IMG/VR virus record: IMGVR_UViG_3300037010_002203
Span: 1-27,957 of that record
Strand: one strand, 5' to 3'
Length of the DNA stretch: 27,957 bases
From: a virus
A program made the translations under genes and the position numbers. Within the stretch, counting starts at the first letter, position 1. Every line of letters begins with the position of its first letter. This document shows, piece after piece, positions 6,292 to 13,528 of this stretch. The notes under the pieces were generated by a model. That model was not told where the DNA came from. It did no database searches and saw only the letters and a list, made by a program, of their open reading frames with translations.

Positions 6292-6666
6292 ATGACCGGC
6301 AAGACTGAACACGTTTCCTTCTCCGACTTGCTCGGAAAGACCTTCACCTCCGTGGTGGAGGATGGCGACTCCATGACCCTCACCACGGCTGGTGTACGGT
6401 ACGACTTGGTGCATGAGCAGGACTGTTGTGAGTCCGTGTACATCGAGAGCATCGTGGGTGAGCTCAGTGATCTAGTCGGCGAGCCCATTCTCATGGCTGA
6501 GGAATCGTCGCAAGATGATCCGAACGCGTCTGAGCGCGGCATGTGGACGTTCTACAAGCTTGCAACTCGCCTCGGGTATGTCGACATCCGTTGGTACGGC
6601 TCGTCGAACGGGTACTACGGGGTCAGCGTCTCGTGCATCAAGACCTCGCCTGAGTTCTCGGAATGA
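6292..6666 (+). CDS. DUF7448-like phage protein
   Basis: A 124-residue protein with the sequence pattern I associate with the DUF7448 group of phage proteins: LLGKTFTSVV near residue 14, a hydrophobic strand, then HEQDCCESVYIESIVGEL (residues 41-58), LVGEPILMAEE and, towards the end, WTFYKLATRLGYVDIRWYG and SNGYYGVSV. The paired cysteines in EQDCCE and the Tyr/Trp-rich end are the family's signature. Its function is unknown to me. The stop overlaps the next ATG (ATGA). Confidence 0.75.
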   Translation: MTGKTEHVSFSDLLGKTFTSVVEDGDSMTLTTAGVRYDLVHEQDCCESVYIESIVGELSDLVGEPILMAEESSQDDPNASERGMWTFYKLATRLGYVDIRWYGSSNGYYGVSVSCIKTSPEFSE

Positions 6667-7005
6667 ACTTCCTGACGCGATTGCTGGGGCGGCGCGCGCT
6701 TGCGACAGCGAACTTGCTGAAGCAAATTCGAACTCATGAGTACGGCGATGAATGGTACCGAGAAAACCTTTGGTATTTTCGCTTGATCGAAGCTGACGGC
6801 CCGGTGCCGCGTGGGCCGGATGTTGGTAGCCATGGAAAAGGCCCTGCACAACCAAGATCTTCGCACCATGCGCCGATATCTCGAGTGCGTGAATGCGGAA
6901 CGACACGACGACACCGTCGCGCCTGCGGCCTTCATCCGCGACATCGCCCTGAACCATCTCACCGAAATCCTGCTCTTCCGCCTGGAGGAATCATGCGCCT
7001 CGTGA
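6663..7005 (+). pseudogene. Frameshifted gene or two overlapping genes
   Basis: The ATG overlaps the preceding stop and the frame gives MNFLTRLLGRRALATANLLK then a Trp/Tyr-rich stretch to ADGPVP at about residue 49, after which it becomes Pro/His/Arg-rich up to 7052. A second frame from GTG at 6811 gives MEKALHNQDLRTMRRYLECV and ends FRLEESCAS at 7005; this half is clearly natural. One indel near 6800-6815 would fuse the two into a protein of about 115 residues. GGAGG before an ATG at 6993 could also start a 19-residue ORF ending at 7052. Confidence 0.45.
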
Positions 7006-7032
7006 TGCGTACACTATTGATGACTGCCCACA

Positions 7033-7431
7033 ATGACCACGAAAGCCGATGACCGGATGGCGTTTCTCGACGCTGCCGATGCCAAGCTTGATGCGCTGCA
7101 CGCGAAGCGCGATGAGCGTGCGGAACGTCTCGGGCTCAGTCCTGCGCCTGCTGCGGGGGAGCCGGTGGCGTGGAGTCCTCTTCCCTACACGACGCCCTCC
7201 GAATTGTGGAAGGCGTTCAAGGGGGGTGCCAAGTTCGTTCTCCACTATCACGGCAAGCAGTATCCGGTGGAGCGTATGGAACCCCTGGAATACTTCGTCT
7301 ACGTACAACCTCCGGGTATTCCCGTCAAGGTTCGTGCAGACGGTTCCGACGCCGAGGGTGCGGGCAACACAAGAATCTGGCTTGCTGCCGCCCCTGTCGC
7401 ACCGCCAGCGGTGTGTTTCAGGATAGAATAG
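7033..7431 (+). CDS. Phage accessory protein with EPVAW motif
   Basis: A 132-residue protein: a charged helical N-terminus (DAADAKLDALHAKRDERAE), a Pro/Ala linker, then GEPVAWSPLPY at residues 42-52 and a beta-rich C-terminal half (KFVLHYHGKQYPVERMEPLE). The AP..EPVAW module is shared with the protein at 23928 and is common in small phage proteins. The start is uncertain: no Shine-Dalgarno is seen, and an in-frame ATG at 7057 is possible. TACACT at 7010-7015 could be its -10 box. Confidence 0.55.
   Translation: MTTKADDRMAFLDAADAKLDALHAKRDERAERLGLSPAPAAGEPVAWSPLPYTTPSELWKAFKGGAKFVLHYHGKQYPVERMEPLEYFVYVQPPGIPVKVRADGSDAEGAGNTRIWLAAAPVAPPAVCFRIE
7424..7429 (+). promoter_or_regulatory. -10 box TAGAAT inside the end of the 7033 gene
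   Basis: GGATAGAATAG overlaps the stop codon of the preceding gene. The predicted start of transcription is close to 7436, which leaves about 26 bases of leader, with GAGGA, before the ATG at 7462. Confidence 0.45.
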
Positions 7432-7461
7432 CTCATGCACACTACCAACCTGAGGACGATC

Positions 7462-7545
7462 ATGCATAAAGAGAAAGCCCGTCGAGTTCTTAAGTCGGAC
7501 CGCACCGGCTGGATTGAAGACGAAGACGGTGACCGTTACTACTGA
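7462..7545 (+). CDS. Small 27-residue charged protein
   Basis: GAGGA lies five bases before this ATG, which is why it is preferred to the in-frame ATG at 7435. The product starts MHKEKARRVLKSDRTGWIED and ends DRYY: a basic helix followed by an acidic turn and a tyrosine pair. It has its own -10 box just upstream. It is very short, so real translation is a moderate guess. Confidence 0.4.
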   Translation: MHKEKARRVLKSDRTGWIEDEDGDRYY

Positions 7546-7546
7546 C

Positions 7547-7577
7547 TTGACCCAGGGTGAATCCACTGGTGTATAAT
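7547..7577 (+). promoter_or_regulatory. Promoter TTGACC-N19-TATAAT (duplicated -10)
   Basis: TTGACC (7547-7552) and a consensus TATAAT (7572-7577) are spaced 19 bases apart. The tandem duplication places a second TATAAT at 7627-7632 without a matching -35, so the upstream one is the likelier promoter for the 7657 gene. Confidence 0.55.
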
Positions 7578-7680
7578 GGATCACAACTTCAGGACACCAA
7601 GATGATCGCCAGCACCCTGTTCACTGTATAATGGATCACAACTTCAGGACACCAAGATGATCGCCAGCACCCTGTTCACT
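7571..7680 (+). repeat. Exact 55-bp tandem duplication of promoter, RBS and start codon
   Basis: Positions 7571-7625 and 7626-7680 are identical. Each copy contains TATAAT, AGGACACCAAG and the first eight codons of the 7657 gene. The upstream copy starts at ATG 7612 and stops after nine codons (MIASTLFTV) at the TAA inside the second TATAAT. It has the same structural outcome as the 17-bp duplication at gp25. Confidence 0.92.
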
Positions 7681-7938
7681 CGCGTCGTTCCCGCTGACCG
7701 CGCCCGCGGTTTCGCTCTCCTGATCGGCTGGGATGCCAAACTCGTGCAATCCACCGCGATGTACATCTCCTCGCTCTCGGGCCTCACCTCGCGCGCACAA
7801 CTCGACGCCGCGATCAAGCGCGCCATCGGCACGCACGCGTACTCCGAAGTCCGCGACGTCACGGCCGAAGGCGTGAAGGCGAAGCTCTGCCTGCTCTTCA
7901 ACGAACCGAAGCCGGGCACCGAGCCCGCCGCCGAATGA
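7657..7938 (+). CDS. Phage accessory protein, 93 residues
   Basis: Starts MIASTLFTRVVPADRARGFA from the second copy of the duplicated start region, with AGGA eight bases upstream. It looks like a small alpha/beta protein: a hydrophobic helix (LLIGWDAKLVQSTAMYISSL), a basic helix (QLDAAIKRAIGTHAYSE), then a strand and an acidic Pro-rich tail. It is monocistronic: its own consensus -10 box upstream and a strong hairpin directly after the stop. No family is recognised. Confidence 0.6.
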   Translation: MIASTLFTRVVPADRARGFALLIGWDAKLVQSTAMYISSLSGLTSRAQLDAAIKRAIGTHAYSEVRDVTAEGVKAKLCLLFNEPKPGTEPAAE

Positions 7939-7940
7939 CC

Positions 7941-7978
7941 GCAGGCCCCGATCAGCGGGTATTCGCATCGGGGCCTGC
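7941..7978 (+). terminator. Hairpin after the 7657 gene
   Basis: GCAGGCCCCGAT (7941-7952) and ATCGGGGCCTGC (7967-7978) form a perfect 12-bp stem with a 14-base loop, starting three bases after the TGA. The downstream CTCGTTCG is a poor U-tract, so it is either a non-classical terminator or an mRNA 3'-end stabiliser. Confidence 0.6.
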
Positions 7979-8103
7979 CTCGTTCGCAAGTTTCACTTCG
8001 AGGGTGGACTTGCACTGTGGTGATTGGGTGTCGACGCACTTTTGCATTCAGTGATGTCGAACCGACAATGGTTAGGTGCTGCCTGGCAGCTTCAGGATTC
8101 CAA

Positions 8104-8562
8104 ATGATCATTTTCATCGTGTACTCAGAGGATGGGTCGTATGACGACTACAGCTGCACGAACATTGGCGCGCGATACACCATGGAGGCCGCTGAGACTT
8201 TCATCGAGGAGTTGAAGGCGGCCCAAACCCGTGAGAACGAGCTCTCGAAGAAGGCAGCTGAGCTCTTCAGCCAAGCCTTCACCGAAGCGCAGCCGCAGTG
8301 GGAGGCCCTGCCCGAGGGCAAGAAAAAGAAGAACCACCCCGAGCTGTATGCGCAGCAGAAGGTTCAGGCCGAAAATGACCGCCGCCGACAAGAATACGAA
8401 CCGAAGCACAAGGCCTGGTACGCTGAAGCACTCCTTACCTATCGCGCCTGCATGATCGAGGCCGGATACACACCTGAAGAGGCGATGGCGTGCACGTACT
8501 GGCGCTGGCACGCCTGCACCAGCGACTCAACCTTCAGCATCGAAGAACTGGAACTCCTGTGA
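8104..8562 (+). CDS. Phage accessory protein with charged coiled region, 152 residues
   Basis: The ATG at 8104 is chosen because AGGA lies eight bases upstream and the protein-like sequence (MIIFIVYSEDGSYDDYSC) begins there; an upstream in-frame GTG would add an unnatural segment. A short beta N-terminus is followed by a long charged helical region (residues 24-105, many Glu/Lys/Gln) and a C-terminal part with MIEAGYTPEEAMACTYWRWH. A TTGCAT-N16-GACAAT pair near 8033-8060 could be its promoter. The function is unknown. Confidence 0.55.
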   Translation: MIIFIVYSEDGSYDDYSCTNIGARYTMEAAETFIEELKAAQTRENELSKKAAELFSQAFTEAQPQWEALPEGKKKKNHPELYAQQKVQAENDRRRQEYEPKHKAWYAEALLTYRACMIEAGYTPEEAMACTYWRWHACTSDSTFSIEELELL

Positions 8563-8681
8563 ACTCCACCCAATCGGCACCTTCTTGATGAAGACCTCCG
8601 GCAAGAAACAGTGCGGGATCTCGACAACGTTTCAGAGGTCATTAGGTAGTTAAAACCACTGCCCGGTTCACCAGGAACGCA

Positions 8682-8721
8682 CGAGGGACCCTAGGGTCCC
8701 TCGACTGTTATGCTCTGCACC
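8682..8721. repeat. 40-bp convergent-junction element, copy A (22-bp palindrome plus 18-bp tail)
   Basis: Positions 8682-8703 are a perfect 22-bp palindrome that folds as a 9-bp stem (CGAGGGACC) with a CTAG loop. It is followed by ACTGTTATGCTCTGCACC (8704-8721). All 40 bases recur exactly at 27769-27808. It sits between the ends of convergent genes (plus gene ending 8562, minus gene ending 8753). Just after it, two CACCGGTC repeats (8738-8755) can form another short hairpin. No T-run is present on either side. Confidence 0.85.
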
Positions 8722-8752
8722 GGCTCCGCCTGAGCTCACCGGTCGACACCGG

Positions 8753-9865
8753 TCACGCTCGCCAATTCTTGTTCCGACTGCCCTTGCTTCCGGCACGAGT
8801 CCATGGCTCATGCGCTGGAACCGTGTCGGGCACGGTCGGGCACGTTGCCCCGTCGGCACTCGGGCCATTCAGATGGATGTTTGAGCCCGTCTGAATCAGG
8901 TCGTCAGCGGCCAGGATGTTGAGGCCGGCGGTGGACTCAATGTTCACACCCTTCCCGGAGAGGTGCGTGCTCTCGCAGCCGGCCATGAGCAAGGACTTCC
9001 CAGCCTGGATGTTCACGCCCTCACCAGCCTGGATGTTTACACTCTTCACGGCACTGAGATTGATGCTGCCGCCGCTTGAGAGACTGAAACTATCGGCTGC
9101 GTACGCATGAATCCGACCATCCTGATCGAGCTCAATCCATGATGCCCCGGCGGCCGTCGACACGTAGATCCGCTCGTTCGCATCGTCCAAGATGACTTGG
9201 TGACCTGCAGCGGTCTTCAACCGAAGGCGCCCCGTCGCCGGGTTGTCTTGCATGATGATCGAGTGCCGGCCGGGGGTGGTGAGCACGTAGCTCTGCGAGT
9301 CGTACTGCGCAACTCCGGCATCCTTCGGCTGCACCAGGTCCGCCTGGTATCCTTCAGCACCATCCTTGTGCGTCTTGTCCTGGGCCACCGCTCGCTCGTA
9401 CGCGCCACGGGTCAAGGCCTCAGAGGCAGTGAGCTTTCCTTGGAACTGCGCATTCAGGCTCGCGTTCTGTGGCTCGATGGGCTCGTATGTGTCGCTGAGC
9501 GGCGCTGGGCCGACGTCACTGCGATTGCGGCCAACTGGCAGCGAACGATTCCCGTGATCACGGAAGTACGAGCCAAGGTACACACGGCGGTTCGAGTCGT
9601 TGTACAGGAAACCGACGATGCAAAGCGCCCCAGCTTTTGGCACTGCCCAGAACCCGTACGACACGAGTCCAGATGTGACCGCGCCACCTGGCCCGGCGGG
9701 GTAATCACGGGTCTGCCCAGCGAATGGGGTCACGTACGTTGCCCATGGTAGGGTCTCAATGTCGTACAGCTCGCCATCTTGTGATGGCACCCAGATCTTG
9801 ACGCGCCCCATTTGCTGAGGGTCACTGGTGTCGACGACGACACCTTCCATCAGGCCTTGAATCAT
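8753..9865 (-). CDS. Baseplate central spike protein, gp5-like without lysozyme domain
   Basis: A 370-residue protein. Residues 1-100 form the gp5/VgrG-type OB fold (GVVVDTSDPQQMGRVKIWVP, later YGFWAVPKAGALCIVGFLYND and RRVYLGSYF). A flexible linker follows, and from about 195 onward there is a beta-helix stem with repeated strands (SIIMQDNPATGRLRLKTAAG, VNIQAGEGVNIQAG). The ending VPAHEPWTR is typical. It would be the membrane-piercing spike under the hub. T4 gp5 has 575 residues and an internal lysozyme domain; none is seen here. Its ATG overlaps the hub gene stop by four bases. It is the last gene of the operon. Confidence 0.88.
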   Translation of the reverse strand: MIQGLMEGVVVDTSDPQQMGRVKIWVPSQDGELYDIETLPWATYVTPFAGQTRDYPAGPGGAVTSGLVSYGFWAVPKAGALCIVGFLYNDSNRRVYLGSYFRDHGNRSLPVGRNRSDVGPAPLSDTYEPIEPQNASLNAQFQGKLTASEALTRGAYERAVAQDKTHKDGAEGYQADLVQPKDAGVAQYDSQSYVLTTPGRHSIIMQDNPATGRLRLKTAAGHQVILDDANERIYVSTAAGASWIELDQDGRIHAYAADSFSLSSGGSINLSAVKSVNIQAGEGVNIQAGKSLLMAGCESTHLSGKGVNIESTAGLNILAADDLIQTGSNIHLNGPSADGATCPTVPDTVPAHEPWTRAGSKGSRNKNWRA

Positions 9866-11979
9866 TTGGTGCTCCTCGGCGCCGCCGTTGGCCCTTGCGC
9901 CGAGGTGCTCGTAAAGCCAAACACGGTGTACGGCAAGAGGTCAAATTCCTGAGTGAACTTCGTGCCCTCAACCTTGCTGGTGATTCTTGACACGTAGTAA
10001 TAGTTGTCGTAGAAAAGCTGAGTCGCGAAGTTCTGCCCCTCAATCATTTCACCAAGCAGCGTCGTGTTCGGTCCGAACACGTTCACCTTCATGAACACTG
10101 GAGAGGCTGGCACTGCAGGACCAGTGAGTACAAAGCCATCAGCCCTTGACTGGAGTTGTGGCACGAGCTTCAACAGATTCGCCTCGAAGTCTTTGCGGTA
10201 CTGGGTCTTCACTGCCTCATTCGTGCTGCTTGTGTTGCTGCTCCCAACCGTAATTGCTGACACGTGCTTTGGAATCGCGGTCAGTGAAACACCCACCATG
10301 ATGTCTGGGTTTCCACGAAGCTCAAGTTTCGCGGCAACACCAACTCCTAGAGAATAGAAATTCGCCAAGTTCCTGGTGTACTGTTGCACCACTGCTTGAG
10401 GCGTCGTTCCATCGGCTGTCTGAGCGGCTGCTGAGAGTTGGTTGAAATTGCTTCGCTCTGCCTGCGTGCGCCGTGGCAGCAGCACTGGGTCTTTCGGTCG
10501 CATACCCTGAGAGACGCGCGAATCTGAGGAGGTCGTCTCACCGTCAGTCTGCTTCTGCCCATCATCAGCTGTCACGTACAGCTCACCCTGCCCAAGCTTC
10601 CGCCCCTGCATGAGCATGATATTAAAGTTCTCGATCTTCAAGTCGAGGTGTAGCACATCCAAGTTCTTCCCGGAGTAGATGTAATCGTACTCGAGGTAGT
10701 TCCGTGGCACGCGCTTTTCAGCTTGTGTGTCGGTGGCCGGGACGGTTTCATACAGCAGCTTGTCGTTCTCAGAGACTGCGCTGCCCGAGGCGCTGAGGTC
10801 AACGTTTGGCACAATGAATTCCACCACATCGATGTGCACGGTGAAGGAGTCATCATCGCTGGTGACTGTGATCAGGTGCTTGAAGAACTTGATCTCAGTG
10901 TTCTTGCTCTGGTCGCTCTTGAAGTTTCCGAGCTGCTGCACACCAAGCGTCTGGCTGAAGATCACATCAAGAACTTCAGTTACCGACAGATCAGGATTCA
11001 CCGCAACGAAGCTGTCCTTTGCCTGCGCGGTCGTGTTTGCCTGCGCGGTCTTCTGGGCTTGTTGTGCCGTCTGTGTGCGCTTTGTTTCCTCAGCTGCGAT
11101 CAGGGCTTTGAAGTTGATCTCAGAGGCACCGCCTTGCGCAGGTCCTGAGAACGCGAAGTCCTCCCAGGCCGGCGGGAGCGTGATCATGTACTGCACTTGG
11201 CGACCAAACCGAGCCTGTGGTACCGCTGGTCCACCAGCGGTCTGTGCTTGCACGTTCTGCTGGTTGTACCGAGTGATGGACTCATCGTTCAGTCGCTTCT
11301 CGAATGAGCGCACCACCGCGCCAAGGGTGTTCGCGCTTGGCCCGGTGAAGTAATTCGAGGCCGTCCCAATTGAGGACCAGGCGACATTGTGCTGCGAGTT
11401 CGAGCTCATGCCGATCAGTGGGAAGCATTTGCAAGAGTAAATGCCCTTGACCTCATTCAGATCGAGCGCGATCTTGTCGAAGATTGCTGGGATACCAATG
11501 CTCTGTACAACCTTTGTGCTCCCATCGGCAAGATGCCCAATAAAGAGCACTCGCATTAGAATCGACATTCCCTGTTGTGAAACCCCCAGCTTCTGATCCA
11601 TGAGATATTGCAGAAAGTTTGCGAACGCGATACCAGAACTATCAAGCACATCAAAGGTCATATCAACCCCGACCGCATTAGGGGTCTGGCTACCTGGAAT
11701 TTTTAGTCCTGCAATGATCGTGCTGAGCGAGAAGTTCTGCACAGCGAACTGGCTAAAGCGGCGCGTGTCAAGAACCAGGTATGCCGCGGCTGAGGCAGCG
11801 CTTGCGAAGACCTCGCCACCGAGGACCTTGCAGTTGTCAATTGCCTGCAGTGACGATGACATGGCGTCAGCGCTTCCATCCGTGAATGGGCGCAGCGCCT
11901 CAGTACTGCGAGCTGCGAGCAACACGTAATGCACCGAGTGCGATTGGAACTCGTCAAGAGGATTTGGTACTTTTGCCAA
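9862..11979 (-). CDS. Large virion protein, probable baseplate hub
   Basis: A 705-residue protein starting at a TTG codon (11979-11977) with AGGA about seven bases upstream; the first residues are M(TTG)AKVPNPLDEFQSHSVHY. It directly precedes the spike gene and overlaps it, the place of a gp27-type hub. The 'NPLDEFQSHSVHYVLLA' opening resembles large structural proteins I associate with T4-superfamily phages. Residues 260-330 contain an Ala/Gln/Thr-rich insert (EETKRTQTAQQAQKTAQANT) that is probably disordered or coiled. The last 100 residues (VFMKVNVFGPNTTLLGEMIE and following) look like an OB or barrel domain that could contact the spike. The hub role is inferred from position. Confidence 0.6.
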   Translation of the reverse strand: MAKVPNPLDEFQSHSVHYVLLAARSTEALRPFTDGSADAMSSSLQAIDNCKVLGGEVFASAASAAAYLVLDTRRFSQFAVQNFSLSTIIAGLKIPGSQTPNAVGVDMTFDVLDSSGIAFANFLQYLMDQKLGVSQQGMSILMRVLFIGHLADGSTKVVQSIGIPAIFDKIALDLNEVKGIYSCKCFPLIGMSSNSQHNVAWSSIGTASNYFTGPSANTLGAVVRSFEKRLNDESITRYNQQNVQAQTAGGPAVPQARFGRQVQYMITLPPAWEDFAFSGPAQGGASEINFKALIAAEETKRTQTAQQAQKTAQANTTAQAKDSFVAVNPDLSVTEVLDVIFSQTLGVQQLGNFKSDQSKNTEIKFFKHLITVTSDDDSFTVHIDVVEFIVPNVDLSASGSAVSENDKLLYETVPATDTQAEKRVPRNYLEYDYIYSGKNLDVLHLDLKIENFNIMLMQGRKLGQGELYVTADDGQKQTDGETTSSDSRVSQGMRPKDPVLLPRRTQAERSNFNQLSAAAQTADGTTPQAVVQQYTRNLANFYSLGVGVAAKLELRGNPDIMVGVSLTAIPKHVSAITVGSSNTSSTNEAVKTQYRKDFEANLLKLVPQLQSRADGFVLTGPAVPASPVFMKVNVFGPNTTLLGEMIEGQNFATQLFYDNYYYVSRITSKVEGTKFTQEFDLLPYTVFGFTSTSAQGPTAAPRSTK

Positions 11980-11987
11980 AAATATTC

Positions 11988-12362
11988 CTAGATGATCGGT
12001 GTCACATTCGTGAGCGGTACTTCACGTTGGCTGGCGAAACCGCCAAGCTTCCCCGTCAGCATCGCTTGCACCCGGCTTTTCGTTGGGATTCGCAGCACGC
12101 GACCAACTACGATCTCACCATACACATCGAGAATGGAGTTGTACTGCGCGATGAACCACCAAAGTGCCGGGTCATTGTAGAACACCGTAGCGATGATGTC
12201 AAGCCGGCCGGCCGTCTTCAAATCAACAACATACGTCGTGTCAGTGCTGTCGTGCTTGAAGACAGTGCGTTCCCACCATTCAAGTGCCCTGGTGTTCACC
12301 TCAGTCTTACCACCCGCGACGTATCGCGAGGTTTGCACCAATGTTGAATTCTTTGTAGCCAT
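11988..12362 (-). CDS. Baseplate wedge protein gp53-like (LysM-type)
   Basis: A 124-residue protein starting MATKNSTLVQTSRYVAG; the ATG at 12362-12360 overlaps the previous stop by one base (TGATG). Residues 50-98 (LKTAGRLDIIATVFYNDPAL then WWFIAQYNSILD and EIVVGRVLRIP) form a LysM-like module as in T4 gp53, a wedge-connecting protein. The C-terminal SQREVPLTNVTPII tail is also characteristic. It ends with a TAG codon, showing that amber is a working stop in this genome. Confidence 0.75.
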   Translation of the reverse strand: MATKNSTLVQTSRYVAGGKTEVNTRALEWWERTVFKHDSTDTTYVVDLKTAGRLDIIATVFYNDPALWWFIAQYNSILDVYGEIVVGRVLRIPTKSRVQAMLTGKLGGFASQREVPLTNVTPII

Positions 12363-13528
12363 CAACCATCTCCATAGGAATTCGGATCAAACGCATCAGT
12401 TGGCGATGGGTCGGTGTTCCCAAGCGCCTGTGAGGTATCGCGCGTTTGATCTGGTGGCGAACCATCATCACCGTACGGATTCTGTGTCGTGCCATTGTTG
12501 CCCGGGGCGAGACCAGATCCAGGACCCGCGAGCTCGCCAGATGGTACCGTGTCAGCTGTTGTTACTGTGCCGCCAAAGGCTCCGACCATGTCACCATTTC
12601 GGAAGGCGACCAGATCGAATGCATTGAACTGTTGCGCGGAAAACGATTCAGTGAGGCTGATTGTGATGCTCATCACGGCCGGGAATGGAATTTCAAAACC
12701 ACCAGGTCCGGTTTCGATGATGCCAGTTGGCAGCCAGTCGCAGTCTTTTGGCCAGTTCCATGAGGTGCTGGTGAGCACGACAGGCACCGCGCCAACCAAC
12801 CCGCGCCAACCGCTGAAGGTCAAAACTGGTGGCGGGGCACCGAGCTTGTTCTGGAACTGAATGAGCTGGTTGTCACCGAAGTACGACTGGCTCCACCCGC
12901 GCAGGGTGTTCAAGAAGATGTAGTTCCGCTTCGCCTCATCGCGCGTCCTGCAGGTGAAGGTCGCCACGATCTGCCAGGTCGTGCTCTTCGTGCCCTTGTA
13001 CTTCTGGAATTCACCAGGCGCCTGAGGAGGTGACATTGCCTCGTACTCAACCGTTCGATTTTCTGTGACTTCTGGCATGATGTCGAACTCAACGACGCGC
13101 TCCATAAGAGGCTCAGTTGGGAACGCGACATTGCTGCGGATCGCGGAGCTCTCACCGTCAAAGGTGCTTGCGGTAAGTTTGACCTTGTGATTCGTGTCGT
13201 CAGAACTACTGCTGCTTCCGGCGGTGGCGTTGATTTGCGAGGCAGAGACGCTACTCGTGTCGGTTTGGACAAGCGAGCTTGCGGTGCTGTAGTACGGATC
13301 TGTGCTCCGAATCGTCCTCATCGCCGACTGTGCTGAGAGCTGACTGAAAGTTGGTCCACCGGAGTTCAAACCACTGAAGGGCGCAGTTCCGCCAAACACC
13401 GACTTGACCTTGCTGTACCCTTCGTTCAAGAGCATGCCAGCATCGGCGATCGCGTAGTTCACAGCCCCAATCACTGCTCTGTTCGCCACCGGCAGAATGG
13501 CGGCCCCGAAGGCATCAAAGATACTCAT
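12362..13528 (-). CDS. Tail-tube/baseplate junction protein, gp48/gp54-like
   Basis: A 388-residue protein. The N-terminal ~100 residues are low-complexity (Ser/Thr/Ala), preceded by a glycine/alanine-rich helix. Residues 130-320 are the structured core: a strand ERVVEFDIMPEVTENRTVEY, then QAPGEFQKYKGTKSTTWQIV and a Trp-rich region with WNWPKDCDWLPTGIIE and FPAVMSITISLTE, a tube-fold pattern seen in junction proteins. The last ~70 residues are Gly/Pro/Asp-rich and likely disordered. Its place between the nucleotidyltransferase and gp53-like genes supports a baseplate role. The gp48/gp54 name is an inference; 'tube-domain virion protein' is safer. Confidence 0.6.
   Translation of the reverse strand: MSIFDAFGAAILPVANRAVIGAVNYAIADAGMLLNEGYSKVKSVFGGTAPFSGLNSGGPTFSQLSAQSAMRTIRSTDPYYSTASSLVQTDTSSVSASQINATAGSSSSSDDTNHKVKLTASTFDGESSAIRSNVAFPTEPLMERVVEFDIMPEVTENRTVEYEAMSPPQAPGEFQKYKGTKSTTWQIVATFTCRTRDEAKRNYIFLNTLRGWSQSYFGDNQLIQFQNKLGAPPPVLTFSGWRGLVGAVPVVLTSTSWNWPKDCDWLPTGIIETGPGGFEIPFPAVMSITISLTESFSAQQFNAFDLVAFRNGDMVGAFGGTVTTADTVPSGELAGPGSGLAPGNNGTTQNPYGDDGSPPDQTRDTSQALGNTDPSPTDAFDPNSYGDG

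Noticed and set aside
8641-8647. ATTAGGT shared upstream of both copies of the 40-bp element
   Set aside because: The distances to the palindrome differ (41 and 52 bases) and nothing around it matches, so it is probably chance.
8588-8653. 21-codon ORF (MKTSGKKQ start) before the 40-bp element
   Set aside because: No ribosome-binding site, no overlap with neighbours and no recognisable sequence.
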